Origin: Peromyscus leucopus
Lineage: Eukaryota; Chordata; Mammalia; Rodentia; Cricetidae
Assembly: GCF_004664715.2 (NCBI RefSeq)
Contig: NC_051074.1
Span: 14,957,178 to 15,021,177 of the forward strand
Direction of reading: 5' to 3'
DNA: 64,000 nucleotides
The translations under genes and the position numbers were made by a program. Every line of letters begins with the position of its first letter. Position 1 is the stretch's first letter. A model generated the notes under the pieces. It was not told the DNA's origin, made no database searches, and saw only the letters and a program-made list of their open reading frames with translations. Positions 24,233 to 38,540 of the stretch are shown piece after piece.

Positions 24233-24676
24233 AGAGTACCAGAGTGAGCCGGGCGGTGTTGGCACACACCTTTAATCCCAGTACTTGGGAGGCAGAGCCA
24301 GGTGGATCTTTGTGAGATTGAGGCCAGCCTGGTCTCCAAAGCGAGTTCCAGGAAAGGTGCAAAGCTACACAGAGAAACCCTGCCTCGAAGAAAAAAAAAA
24401 AAAAAAAAAAAAAAGACATACATGCAGATAGAGCACTCATACACATAAAATAAATAAATAAATCTTAAAAATAAACAAACAAACAAACAAAAAGCCGGGC
24501 GGTGGTGGCACACGCCTTTAATCCCAGCACTCCGGAGGCAGAGCCAGGCAGATCTCTGTGAGTTCGAGGCCAGCCTGGGCTACCAAGTGAGTCCCAGGAA
24601 AGGCACAAAGCTACACAGAGAAACCCTGTCTCGAAAAACCAAAAAAAAAGAAAAAAAAAAGAGTGCCAGAGAGTGA
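24233..24676 (+). repeat. composite SINE: B1 - B3-like tail - B1, one outer duplication
   Basis: A first B1 (24248-24414) is followed by a B2/B3-like 3' tail (24415-24493: 'gacatacatgcagatagagc', then AAAT, AAAC repeats) and a second B1 (24494-24659), all in + orientation. The outer flanks 24233-24247 and 24660-24676 match apart from one substitution and a two-base slip. No duplication is visible around either inner junction. Both B1 units retain clear Pol III boxes. Confidence 0.8.
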
Positions 24677-24995
24677 AGAGGTGTATAGAACAATGTCTAG
24701 GAGGCTTGTAAAGAGTCATCCCTCTAACAAAACATTGAGAAACTGCTTCATAGTTAGGAGAGAATGTCCAGAAGAATTAGAAGAAATAGATGAAATTAAT
24801 GCAAGGTAAGGAAGAGAATCTGTTCTCAACTAGAAAGTTTGCCACATATGATAGAATACTGAAAAGTAGGCTGCCTTAGTAATGGAAACGATCATCTTAA
24901 CAGTAAATATTGCTTTGGTTGACTGATAAGTCCTAATAGCAAGTTCCAAAGGATCTAACTACTTACATATTAGATTAACTATATTCTTGAGCAAA

Positions 24996-26009
<1,014 letters not shown>

Positions 26010-26059
<50 letters not shown>
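26010..26059. repeat. (CA)n microsatellite
   Basis: About 25 uninterrupted CA units. Confidence 0.95.
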
Positions 26060-26061
<2 letters not shown>

Positions 26062-26074
26062 CTCGTGGTTTGAA

Positions 26075-26412
26075 AGAAAATGACTACCATAGGAAGTGTC
26101 ACTATTAGGAAGTGTGGCTTTGTTGGAGAAGGTATATCCTTGTTGGAAGAAGTCTGTCACTCTGGTGGTAGGCTATGAGGTCTCCTTTGCTCAAGCTCTG
26201 CTCAACGTGATACACAGTTGAATCAGTTGCCTGTGGATTAGATGTAGAACTCTCAGCTCCTTCTCCAGCACTGTATCTGCCTGCATTCCTCCTGCCACGA
26301 TGGCAATAGACTAAACCTCTGAAACCATAAGCTGCTCAATTAATGTGTTTCTTTATAAGAGTAGCCAAAGCCAAGGTGTCTCTTCACAGCAATAGAAATC
26401 TTAACTGAGACA
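26075..26412 (+). mobile_element. MaLR/ERVL-like LTR
   Basis: It has 'ggaagtgtcactattaggaa', 'gatgtagaactctcagctcc', 'ttataagagtagccaaagcc' and the end 'cacagcaatagaaatcttaa(ctgagacag)' in the order of a common rodent LTR. The sequence immediately downstream looks like the start of the element's internal region, which supports LTR over DNA transposon. The 5' boundary is obscured by the (CA)n tract. Confidence 0.65.
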
Positions 26413-27195
<783 letters not shown>

Positions 27196-27900
27196 ACTTG
27201 ACATCACGCCAGTGTCAACTTTCCCAGTAGCTGTTCTGCTTTACATTCCCACCAGGTGTGTAGGAGGAGTTCCTTTCTCCACATTCTTGCTGACACTTAT
27301 CTTTTGTCTATTTGATAATAGTTGTTATCACAGGTGTGAGGCTGTATTTTGTTGGGATTTTGATTTTCAGTACCTTGAGTTGGAGTGATGACAGTTTTTC
27401 ATTCCTGTCAGCCATGCCTGCTAATTATTCTCTATATTCTGTTATAGAAATACACACTAAAATCTTTATCCATTTCTAAAATTCACCTATTATGTGTCTC
27501 GATTCCTTTCTACCATATAGTAATAATGAATTCCTTATATGTTTTAGAAATCAAGTATTTCTAATGTAAGTAGTTTGCAAATATTTCTGACATTCTGTAG
27601 ACTAGTATCTTACTCTGATGATCTATTATTGAGTATATTTATCACTTCAGTTCTGTCAAGGTTTCTTTTACATACTTAGGTGCTATAATACAGTACATAT
27701 ATATACGCATGCATGTATTTAAGACTGTTTAAAATTCCCTGTTATACATTTTCATCATTACATAATGATCTTCTTTTTCTCTTCTTACATATTTTAGCCT
27801 GAAGCTTATTTGTCTGATATAATGCTACCTCTAATCCATTTTGGATCTCTCTGCTCGAAATATATTTATTTCTCTTTACTAATTCTTGTGTTTTAAAAAC
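27196..27900 (-). repeat. old L1 3' region, antisense
   Basis: 'tttacattcccaccaggtgt', 'ctccacattcttgctgacac', 'gataatagttgttatcacag' and 'gtgaggctgtattttgttgg' follow the antisense order of old L1M 3' ends. It is diverged and non-coding. Confidence 0.75.
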
Positions 27901-28009
27901 TGATGGAAGTCTCTTGTATGGAGCATAGAATTTACTTTTTAAATTTATGGTACTTGTCTTGATTTTTTAAAATAACATTTTCTTTAGTTCTTTAAAATTT
28001 TTGATCATA

Positions 28010-29390
28010 TTCACCACATCCCCCAACAGTTCTGAGGTCCACCCATTTTCCCTATCCATCTAAATTTATGCCCTTTGCTTATCCCATCAGGGCCAGTTTG
28101 TGGTGCCCAAATATTTTTGGATGTGTGGTTTGCCACTAGAACATGGTCTACTTATCAAAGGCTAAACTCTAGGGAAAAAACTGACCCCTCTTCTCCCAAG
28201 AGCTAACAATTACCAATAACTTCTCAACAAGGGTTGGAGCTTCATGCACAGCTAGGATTTCCATGATGGATATGATCTGGCTTCACATTGACAGGTCTTA
28301 TGTATGCTGTCAAAACTTCTATGAGTTTTTATATATATGCCCAAAGACACTGTTTTTTGTTGTTATCTCCTGCCTCTGGCACTTATACTCTTTCCAACAC
28401 CTCTTCTGTAATGATCCCGAGTCCTTGAAAAAAGTGCAGGGAGGTACATGTATTCCACTTAAGGCTGAACCACATCTGCAGGCTCTTATTCTCCTCACCT
28501 TGGACAGTTGTGGATTTCTGTGTTGATAATGAACTTCTGCAAACTTCTCTGGTGAGGGCTGAGAGATACCTTAATCTATGGTATTGATAAGTCATTAGGA
28601 CTTAGTTTAATACTGGCTCTGTATGTTTCTGTAGCAAAATAATAGTAGTAGATTCCACCTAGGGCCTAGAACTTATCAGGCCATAGGTTTTGTGCCACAT
28701 TTCTTTGGAGTGAGACATAAATCCAATCAGAAAGTAATTATTGTGCCTGTGTGCATGTCTTAGCAGACTAGTCATTACATTCACTCCCAAAGTTCACAGA
28801 TGGAAAATACTTGTGCAAGAGTGCTTGCTGCTTTAGTCTCTGTGAGCTCATATGAGCTCTATTTATGCTGATTTAGAAGACCTCGATTTCTTGGTGTCCT
28901 CCATCCCATCTGGCATTTACACTTTCTGTCTTTTCTTCCATGGGATTCTCTGAGCTCTGAGGGGAGGGAATTGATGAAGAAATCCCAATGAGGGCTGAGT
29001 ATTCCAGGTTAACTTTTGAGATTATCATATAATTACATTATTTCTTCCTTCCCTTTTACCTCCAAGCTCTCCCATGTGCCTCTACATGTTTTCATTCAAG
29101 TTCCTTTTTTCATTATTATTTAATATACATTCAATCAATTAATAATGAATTTTTATTCAGTATTGTTGCATGTGTATAAGTGTATACATATATATTCCTG
29201 ACTATAGTGTGTTTAGATGATATAATATTATTTGTATGTATGTTTTCAGAGCTAGCAAAGGCACTGGACAACCAATTGGTGTGCTCCTTCCCAGGAGAGC
29301 CCACTCTCCCATTCCCACCTTTTCTCAATTGTCTATAGATTTTTTTGTATGTAGGGTTAAGACACCATGGGATTTTCCTCATGTGCCTTG
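28010..29390 (-). repeat. stack of Lx-type L1 3' fragments, antisense
   Basis: At least three segments of the rodent Lx-like L1 3' region lie end to end. 28070-28790 and 28815-29000 cover overlapping parts of the L1 (both contain the 'ctctgtgagttcat'-'ccctgagccttga'-like stretch), so they are separate copies or a duplication. 29023-29390 holds the terminal part ('ggcactggacaaccaattgg', 'tatgtagggttaagacacc'). All are decayed and non-coding. Confidence 0.65.
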
Positions 29391-31961
<2,571 letters not shown>

Positions 31962-31973
31962 AAAAAAAATCTT
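31962..31973 (+). repeat. right target-site duplication of the TRIP12 retrocopy
   Basis: Second copy of AAAAAAAATCTT, directly after the A-tail. It is merged with the tail, so the exact tail length is ambiguous. Confidence 0.7.
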
Positions 31974-32030
31974 ACACACATGACCACCCAAATGTGAGCT
32001 GAGCAATGACAGCAGCATATGGCTTTTTTT
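31974..32030 (+). repeat. inverted L1 segment, continued right of the retrocopy
   Basis: 'acacacatgaccacccaaat' followed by 'gtgagctgagcaatgacagc' continues the sense L1 sequence interrupted at 29763. Confidence 0.6.
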
Positions 32031-32633
32031 GAAGAGTCTTTAGTGTTATTACTTTTTGAGTAATTATTAATAAGTGAGGTAGCTTGGTAATTATTTCTGG
32101 GTTTTTGTTTGTTGTTGTTCAGTTGGTTTGGTTTGGTTTTGATCCTTTGTCTCTATCTTCTATTATCATTTACACTTGGAAATTTCTAGTTTTCTGTACA
32201 GCTGGCTTGGATTCCTCTCTTTTACCCTGCCATCAAGATGGTTGAGTAGGCAATGGATCTCACTAAGGCTGACAGTCTGATCTTGATTCCAGGCTTACAT
32301 GTCTTGGAAGGAGAAAATTACGCCCACTAGTACTCCCTGTCTTGCACATGTGAGCCATGACATGCTGTTTGTGTCTAATCTAAGCTTTACTTCCTGGCTT
32401 CTATGAGCTGACATCAAATGTCATATAGTCAGAATAGGATATCTTAAGCTTAGGACAATTGAAGTTTAATCATATATAGAAGTAAACTTACCCCTTTCCA
32501 CCATAGTTTTGTATTTGATGTTATAATTTATAAAGTTCACATTACAAATCCATTAATGCTACCACATCTATAATTATTTTATTATTTAAAATTTTCAAAC
32601 TTACAGAAATTTATTTTTTAATGACATCTACAT
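32031..32633. other. unassigned AT-rich sequence
   Basis: Nothing recognised beyond a (TTGTT)/(GGTTT) low-complexity patch near 32105-32145. Confidence 0.45.
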
Positions 32634-32812
32634 ATCTGCCTTTTTTGCACATGCAGGTGAGTTTGAATGCCGTTAAAGGCCAGAGGTGTCAGAATTTTCC
32701 TGGAGTTCGAGTCACAAGCAGTTGTTAGTTACCCAATGTGGGTGCTATGAACTAAAGCTGATCCTCTGCAAGAGTTGAGTGTGCTCTTAGCCACTCAGCA
32801 ACCACTCCAGAT
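32634..32812 (-). repeat. old B3/B2-type SINE, antisense
   Basis: 'cctggagttcgagtcacaag' and 'acccaatgtgggtgctatga' then 'ctcttagccactcagcaacc' follow the antisense order of a B3, with heavy decay. Confidence 0.65.
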
Positions 32813-32921
32813 TCAATTTTACTTTTATATATGAAATAAATGATTGATTTGTAGTCCATCATGGCAGTTTTAGATTTCTTTAAGTATGTATGACTAGTTC
32901 TATTCATACATATATTTTATG

Positions 32922-33114
32922 TTGATTGAATTTTTTTTTTTTTTTTTTTGGTTTTTTCGAGACAGGATTTCTCTGTGTAGCTTTGCGCCTTTCCTGGAGC
33001 TCACTTGGTAGCCCAGGCTGGCCTTGAACTCACAGAGATCCGCCTGGCTCTGCCTCCCGAGTGCTGGGATTAAAGGCGTGCGCCACCACCGCCCGGCTTT
33101 GATTGAATTTTTTT
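32922..33114 (-). repeat. young B1 SINE, antisense, with 16-bp duplications
   Basis: The B1 body is 32938-33098, nearly canonical from 'gagacaggatttctctgtgt' to 'gcgtgcgccaccaccgcccgg'. TTGATTGAATTTTTTT flanks it at 32922-32937 and 33099-33114, though the left copy runs into the T-tail. Confidence 0.93.
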
Positions 33115-33572
33115 ATTTCATCATGAAGAACTGTTTTAGAGTTTTCTGGAAAGTAGGGCTAATGATGGATATATAAGTTTTCATTTGTTTGCAAAACTTT
33201 TTATTTTTCCTTCATTTCTAATGGGCAGGTTTCCAATAATGATTTCTTTGTTTCCGGTTTGTAGATATTTCTGCTTTCTCTCTCCTGGATTCTAAGTTTT
33301 CTTCTGAGAAAACTGATGGTAGTTTTATGGAGATCTTTCTATGTTGAGAAAACCCTTTTATTTCAAGATTCACTTTTTCTTTAATTTTCATCAGTGTGAT
33401 CATGTTATATTTTGGTGAAGATTTCTTTGAACTGTTTAGCTTTGTGTAGTTGGGTGTTCACATATTTCCTCAGAAACTGGTATATCTCAGTCATTAGTTC
33501 CTTAAGTGTTCAGATTCTTTCTCACACATTTACTTGAAATATCTTGGATATGAATTAATTTTTCACTTCAGT
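33115..33572. other. unassigned T-rich sequence
   Basis: No recognised repeat or gene; could be decayed antisense L1 ORF2, but I cannot support it. Confidence 0.4.
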
Positions 33573-33782
33573 TTTATTTTATGTGCATGGATATTTTGCT
33601 TGCATGTGTGTCTTTAAACTAATTTAATGCCTAGTACCAGTGGGAGCCAGAGAGGGTGTCCAATCCCCTGGACCTGGAGTTATAGATAGTTGTGAGTTTC
33701 TACATGGGTTCTGAAAATCGAACCCACTTCCTGTGGAAAAGCAGCCAGTGCTCTTAACTACTGAATCATATTTCCAGCCTCT
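33573..33782 (-). repeat. B3 SINE, antisense
   Basis: 'ttttatgtgcatggatattt', 'cctggacctggagttataga', 'tctacatgggttctgaaaat' and 'cagccagtgctcttaactac' are in full antisense B3 order, ending with 'atttccagcct' at the tRNA-like head. Confidence 0.9.
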
Positions 33783-34599
33783 GAATTAATATTCCTGTAC
33801 ATTTTATATGCTTTATTTATTTCATTTTATTCTTGATCTCTTATGACTCTATTTCAAGTAATCTAAGTCATAGTCTTTCTCTGTTGATTTTAATTATCAT
33901 GCTTCTTATTTCATTTATTATACTTTTGACTATTAGGTTTATTTTGTCCATATATTTGTATATATGGAAAAAAGTCAAGTACCCGTTATTGATCTCATTT
34001 TCTCTAAATAGCCCATGGTGACCTTGAAATGTCTTTTTACCCTTCCCTCTACTTCCTAAATGCTAATATTACCTTTGCACAACACCTCTCCTGCCATTAA
34101 CAATTCCCACAATTTATATTTGTCTATTGACATTCTTTGCTCATATATCATTTTGTGTGATATTACTAAGTTTTTATTTTTTCACTCTTGCCTCTTCGTG
34201 GTCACCAGCTTTATTAAAGAAATTTAATTTTTTAAAGCAAGCTTTAATTTCTACTTATTTAGGGGTACTTATTACAATGCCATTGTGTTTCTCTTTGTGA
34301 TATCACATTCCTGTGTGTGTATGTATGTATGTATGCACATGCTCATTCCATTCAAAAACAATAGAGAAAACACTTACCTTTATAGTATAATCTCTAAAAA
34401 ATCCCTGTTCAAATTTCCAAAGGATTAATAAAGGCAAGTGTCAGTCTTTTTTTATTAACTTGAAATTATTATTAATACAAATTATATAGAAAGTTTTATT
34501 GTTTATTTTAAAACCTCTAATGCTTTTTAGAAGATAGACCATAAACTTATATTCTTTATTTTATATAAGTTTTGAGAATTTTATGCATGAATGTTATAT
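33783..34599. other. unassigned AT-rich sequence
   Basis: No gene; includes a small (TGTA)n patch at 34314-34334. One 62-codon open frame is Leu/Ile/Ser low complexity. Confidence 0.45.
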
Positions 34600-34955
34600 T
34601 TGCATCATTTCTATGTCTTATATCTCTACCAATTCTTCCTTGCCCCATTTCAAATTCATGACTTCTTATTTAATTATTGTTGCATATATATTTATATAAG
34701 TATATAAATAAATATGCACATATATCTAATATATGTAGATCTACATGTGTAGGTATATTACAAACACAACATGATGAGTGGTGTTGCTTGTATATATGTG
34801 TATTTAGTGTTGATCACTTAGTATTGAATTACCAATCAAGGAGCTCATGCTTGGGGAAGACTAATTTTTCCTCTCTCAGAGCCATTAATTGCTTGCAGCT
34901 CGTCATCTGGGGTAAGGGCCTTGGAGTATTTCCTCCATCTTCATCGTCAGTACCC
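34600..34955 (-). repeat. Lx-type L1 3' end, antisense
   Basis: 'accaattcttccttgcccca' and 'caaattcatgacttcttatt', then 'gatcacttagtattgaatta' and 'gcttggggaagactaatttt' are antisense Lx landmarks, parallel to 29023-29390. Confidence 0.65.
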
Positions 34956-35027
34956 CCCATACATCAGAGGCTCAGGACACCTTGCAGAAAAGATGGCAGA
35001 ATGATTGTAAGAGCCAGAGGACCAGGT
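34956..35027 (+). repeat. inverted L1 segment left of element A
   Basis: 'tcagaggctcaggacacctt', 'gcagaatgattgtaagagcc' and 'agaggaccagg' are sense L1, so the L1 was inserted with a 5' inversion. It continues after element A at 38448. Confidence 0.65.
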
Positions 35028-35091
35028 TGTAACTGGAAGTTTTCCTGTGTCCTGGGTATATGGCTCAATGTCCCATGTTGGGCACTAAATA

Positions 35092-35467
35092 TATTTGAAA
35101 GTTTTCCTGTGTCCCAGACAGCCATTGATCAGGAGAAATCTCTACCACTTGTGTCCCCCAAGTAAACACACAGAGGCTTATGTTAATTAAAACTGCTTGG
35201 CCATTGGCTCAGGGTTATTCCTGACTAGCTCTTACACTTAAATTAACGCATAATTCTTGTCTATGTTTAGCCACATGGCTTGATACCTTTTCTCAGTTCT
35301 GCCTTGTCATCTTGCTTCCTCTGTCTCTGTCTTTTCTCTTCTTAGAATTCTCTTTGTCTGCTCACTCCACCTATATTTCCTGCCTGGCTACTGGACAATC
35401 AGCATTTTATTTATCAACCAGTCAGAGCAACACACATTCACAGCACAAAGAATGACATTCCACAGCA
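35092..35467 (-). repeat. 3' LTR of element A
   Basis: On the - strand it begins TGCTGTGGAATG after the polypurine tract. It shares family blocks (Lys-rich 'tgcttggccattggctcagg' on +) with the right LTR but shows many differences, so the element is not young. Confidence 0.85.
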
Positions 35468-35549
35468 CTTCCCCTTTTCTGTCTAATATAAAAGGAAGGT
35501 TTTAACTTTAACATAGTAAAATTACATATAATAGAACAGTTATCAAACA

Positions 35550-35709
35550 AGAATTACAATTATGCCGGGCGGTGGTGGCGCACGCCTTTAATCCCAGCAC
35601 TCAGGAGGCAGAGCCAGGCGGATCTCTGTGAGTTCGAGGCCAGCCTGGGCTACCAAGTGAGTTCCAGGAAAGGCGCAAAGCTACGCAGAGAAATCCTGTC
35701 TCGAAAAAC

Positions 35710-35743
<34 letters not shown>

Positions 35744-35754
35744 ATTACAATTAT
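35550..35754 (+). repeat. young B1 inside element A, with target duplications
   Basis: The B1 body is 35564-35740 with a long A-tail, near-canonical. AGAATTACAATTAT flanks it at 35550-35563 and 35741-35754. Its + orientation is opposite to the host element. Confidence 0.95.
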
Positions 35755-36535
35755 AATAACTGGTCTATTTGTATTTGGCAAAATTAAAGAAAATATTCTA
35801 TCTATCCTATATTTGTGAGTCTAAAGTTTCAAATCTAATTTATCTTTTATCATAACCAAGGAAAATTATAATTATAACTATCTAGTCTTCAACTACATCA
35901 AAGACCTCAGAAGGATATAATATTACCTAAGTAAACAGGAAGAGTATTGTAAGCAAATTCCAAAAATCTAGAATGACAGAGACAGCTGGCTGCCTGGGCA
36001 GTCACCCAAATTTCCTCTGTATTGTTGGGGCATCCATCTTCAGCCTATGGCCTAGAGTTTTCTGTGTGTGTGTCTATGAAGCAGGAACCTGAAGAATCAT
36101 CTTGCCTTGCAAAGTTCAGTGGTCACCTTTCTATGGATCCTGCATGTTCATTTAATGCAACATACTGTAAAGCAGTTGACACAAGGGCACTTTTTTGCCC
36201 AGTGGCTAACTCTTGACACAAAGAAAGCAAACTCCATAATGAGTTTCTTCAATGCCTATTATTGTCTCTAAAGTAGATTGGTGCTACCAGGAGCGTACAT
36301 GTCTCAATGTCCAGAAAGTCAAAGTTCTTAAAACATTTTAAATGCCATATTCTATAGGTCTTTGAAATGTTTGAAGATTACCTATCTAATTGAAATATAT
36401 CTATGTATAACTAGAGAGCTTAACTAACATGACTATAAGTTTGACTATCATAGAAGACTAATTATTAATCTGAATTTCTTAACCACCCATTACAATTTAA
36501 ATGAGTTACATAAACATAATACCTTAAATGAGAGA

Positions 36536-36560
36536 ATATATATATATATATATATATAAC
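36536..36560. repeat. short (AT)n tract in element A
   Basis: About ten AT units, absent from the matching place in element B, where a few 'atacatac' bases stand instead. Confidence 0.85.
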
Positions 36561-37330
36561 AAAATTAACTTTAAATTTGTAATAATCTAAAATCTATAGC
36601 AATGTAAAACATTTTAAACAAGTTGCTGCTCTTTAAAAGTAGATTCAATAATCTACCCTTTCATCCTATCATGTCTATATCCTACATTTCTATATCATAT
36701 GCCCCTTTCTTCTTTTAGAAAGAGAGTGACTATGACCAATAACAAGTTGCAACCAACAATCTAAACAAAGACAAACATCCAAAATCTATTTTGGGGAACA
36801 TGGGCATAGTTTTCTAGGCTACTTCTTGCTGATAGTGGGTACTGGTAGTCTTATGGGGATCCTGAGAAAATTCAAGATAATGGTCAAGTCCTAGGAAGAA
36901 CAACTATAACCGTTGTTGATAGATACTATCTGTTAAGGTTCAGGAGGTCTGGATTGATCAAATCTGATCCATCTTAACCTGGAACAAATCCATAGCCTCT
37001 TGCTTCCTGTGGAAATAAAAGCAGAGCCTCTTTTCCAAAGCAACATATCCTTGGATCCAAATTTTGAAGTCAAGATACCTTTAAACTATAAATATTGGTT
37101 TAACTGAGGAGCTTTTACAATCAAATGTTTTTCTGCAGTTAAACATGCCAAAGACAGCATAATCTAGATTCTCTGTGTAATATCTATCTTTTCATGGCTT
37201 ATTTTTTATATTACCTTTACTTTCTCTTTAAAGACTTAATTTTTTAAACTATTTCTTTATATAACTGTTTATATTCATTTTCTTCTCTCTTCTAAGCCTA
37301 CATACATTAAAAAAATATCACCAAGACTTC

Positions 37331-37519
37331 TTTTTTTAATGATTTATTTATTTATTACATATACAGTGTTTTGCCTACAAGCATTCCTGCATGCAAGAAG
37401 AGGGCACCAGATCTCATTATAGGTGGTTGTGAACAACCATATGGTTGCTGGGAATTGAACAAATGACCTCTGGAAGAGCAGATGGTGCTCTTAACCTCTG
37501 AGTCATCTCTCCATCCCAT
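37331..37519 (-). repeat. B2/B3-type SINE inside element A, antisense
   Basis: 'aatgatttatttatttatta', 'aagaagagggcaccagatct', 'aaccatatggttgctgggaa' and 'gtcatctctccatcccat' are in full antisense order. It is absent from the corresponding part of element B, so it arrived after the two copies formed. Confidence 0.92.
37393..37410 (+). promoter_or_regulatory. SINE-borne CTCF-like motif
   Basis: GCAAGAAGAGGGCACCAG is the B2/B3 segment known in rodents to supply CTCF sites (AGRKGGCRS core present). Occupancy cannot be told from sequence. Confidence 0.4.
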
Positions 37520-38061
37520 TTATGTACATTTTTTACACACATTGTAAACCATTTAAATTCTTCTTCCATCTGAATCTGCCTTATTGTGAATCTATTGCTC
37601 TAAACTGCAATGGCTAGTACTGAAGCAGAAGCCTTGGCTGCTGACTCCACCCACTTCAGCTGCCCCATATGGTGGTGATACATTAATTGACAGCTCTGAG
37701 AGCCATGCATACCACCAACTCTTGGAAGCAGTGGGTCTATGCCTCCATCAAAGCAGTGTGTAGCCAAGAAACCTCCTTTTTTTTCTGTCTGTACTAGCAA
37801 AGGCTAAATACACCATACATCACACTGTGTAGCTTGGAGATGCCTCTGTGTAGTGTGGTAGGAATCTGAAGCCATGCCACTTAGCTTATGGCGACTGGTG
37901 GCCAGCTCCATCTCACAGGCAGGTGTCAGGAGATAAGTTCGCGGTGTTGCTGGCATGTGACTGTGAGACTAGGAAGCCTAGTGTGGCTCCATTTCTGTGC
38001 GTTTAGAATCTTTAAACTTTCTTAGGTTTATATGGCTCAATGCCCAACGGTGAGTGCCAAA

Positions 38062-38447
38062 TATAGCTGGAAGTTTTCTTTGGTCTGTCAGGACCCTACA
38101 GTCCCATGGCATGCTTATAAAATAATCATACAGAAGCTTAATATTATTTATAAGTGCTTGGCCATTAGCTCAGGCTTATTACTGACTAGCTGTTATATCT
38201 AAATTAATCCACACTTCTTATTTATGTTTAGCCACATGGCTTGATACCTTTTATCAGTTCTGCCTTGTCATCCTGCTTCCTCTGTGTCTGGCTGATGACT
38301 CCTGACTCAGCCTTCCTGTTCCCAGAATTCTCCTCATCTGCTTATCCTGTCTATACTTCCTGCCTGGCTACTGGCTAATCAGCATTTCATTTATCAACCA
38401 ATCAGAGAAACACACATTCACAGCATACAGAACGACATTCCACAGCA
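38062..38447 (-). repeat. 5' LTR of element A
   Basis: On the - strand it runs TGCTGTGGAATG to a TATA-type terminus (TACA expected). It holds a TATA-like 'gataaaagg' and 'ataaataag'. The adjacent - strand leader matches the tRNA-Lys1,2 primer-site consensus TGGCGCCCAACGTGGGGC at about 14 of 18 positions by eye. Confidence 0.85.
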
Positions 38448-38540
38448 CCAGGGCATCTACTGAGAGACAATGTTTTCTATGTAATGACAAGAAAGCTACA
38501 TGCATAAAATCTCAGCTGTATGTTTGTCTCAACTTCCTGC
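38448..38540 (+). repeat. inverted L1 segment, continued right of element A
   Basis: 'gacaatgttttctatgtaat' and 'gacaagaaagctacatgcat' continue sense L1 from 35027, confirming that element A entered this L1. Confidence 0.5.

Larger units (their letters stand above)
35022..38453 (-). mobile_element. element A: non-autonomous ERVK-like LTR retrotransposon, rearranged
   Basis: The element is 35028-38447, flanked by CCAGGT (35022-35027) and CCAGGG (38448-38453), 5 of 6 bases matching. It reads on the - strand: 5' LTR 38062-38447, primer-site-like leader next to it (38041-38061), internal region, polypurine tract (complement of 35468-35482), 3' LTR 35092-35467. Beyond the 3' LTR lies a second leader (about 35051-35091) and the outermost ~24 bases of another LTR (35028-35050). 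No gag, pro or pol frame is visible. B1 and B2/B3 SINEs have inserted later. Confidence 0.85.

Noticed and set aside
34677..35165. 162-codon open frame
   Set aside because: It runs across L1 sequence, an inversion junction and LTR sequence; it has no domain and no conserved start context.
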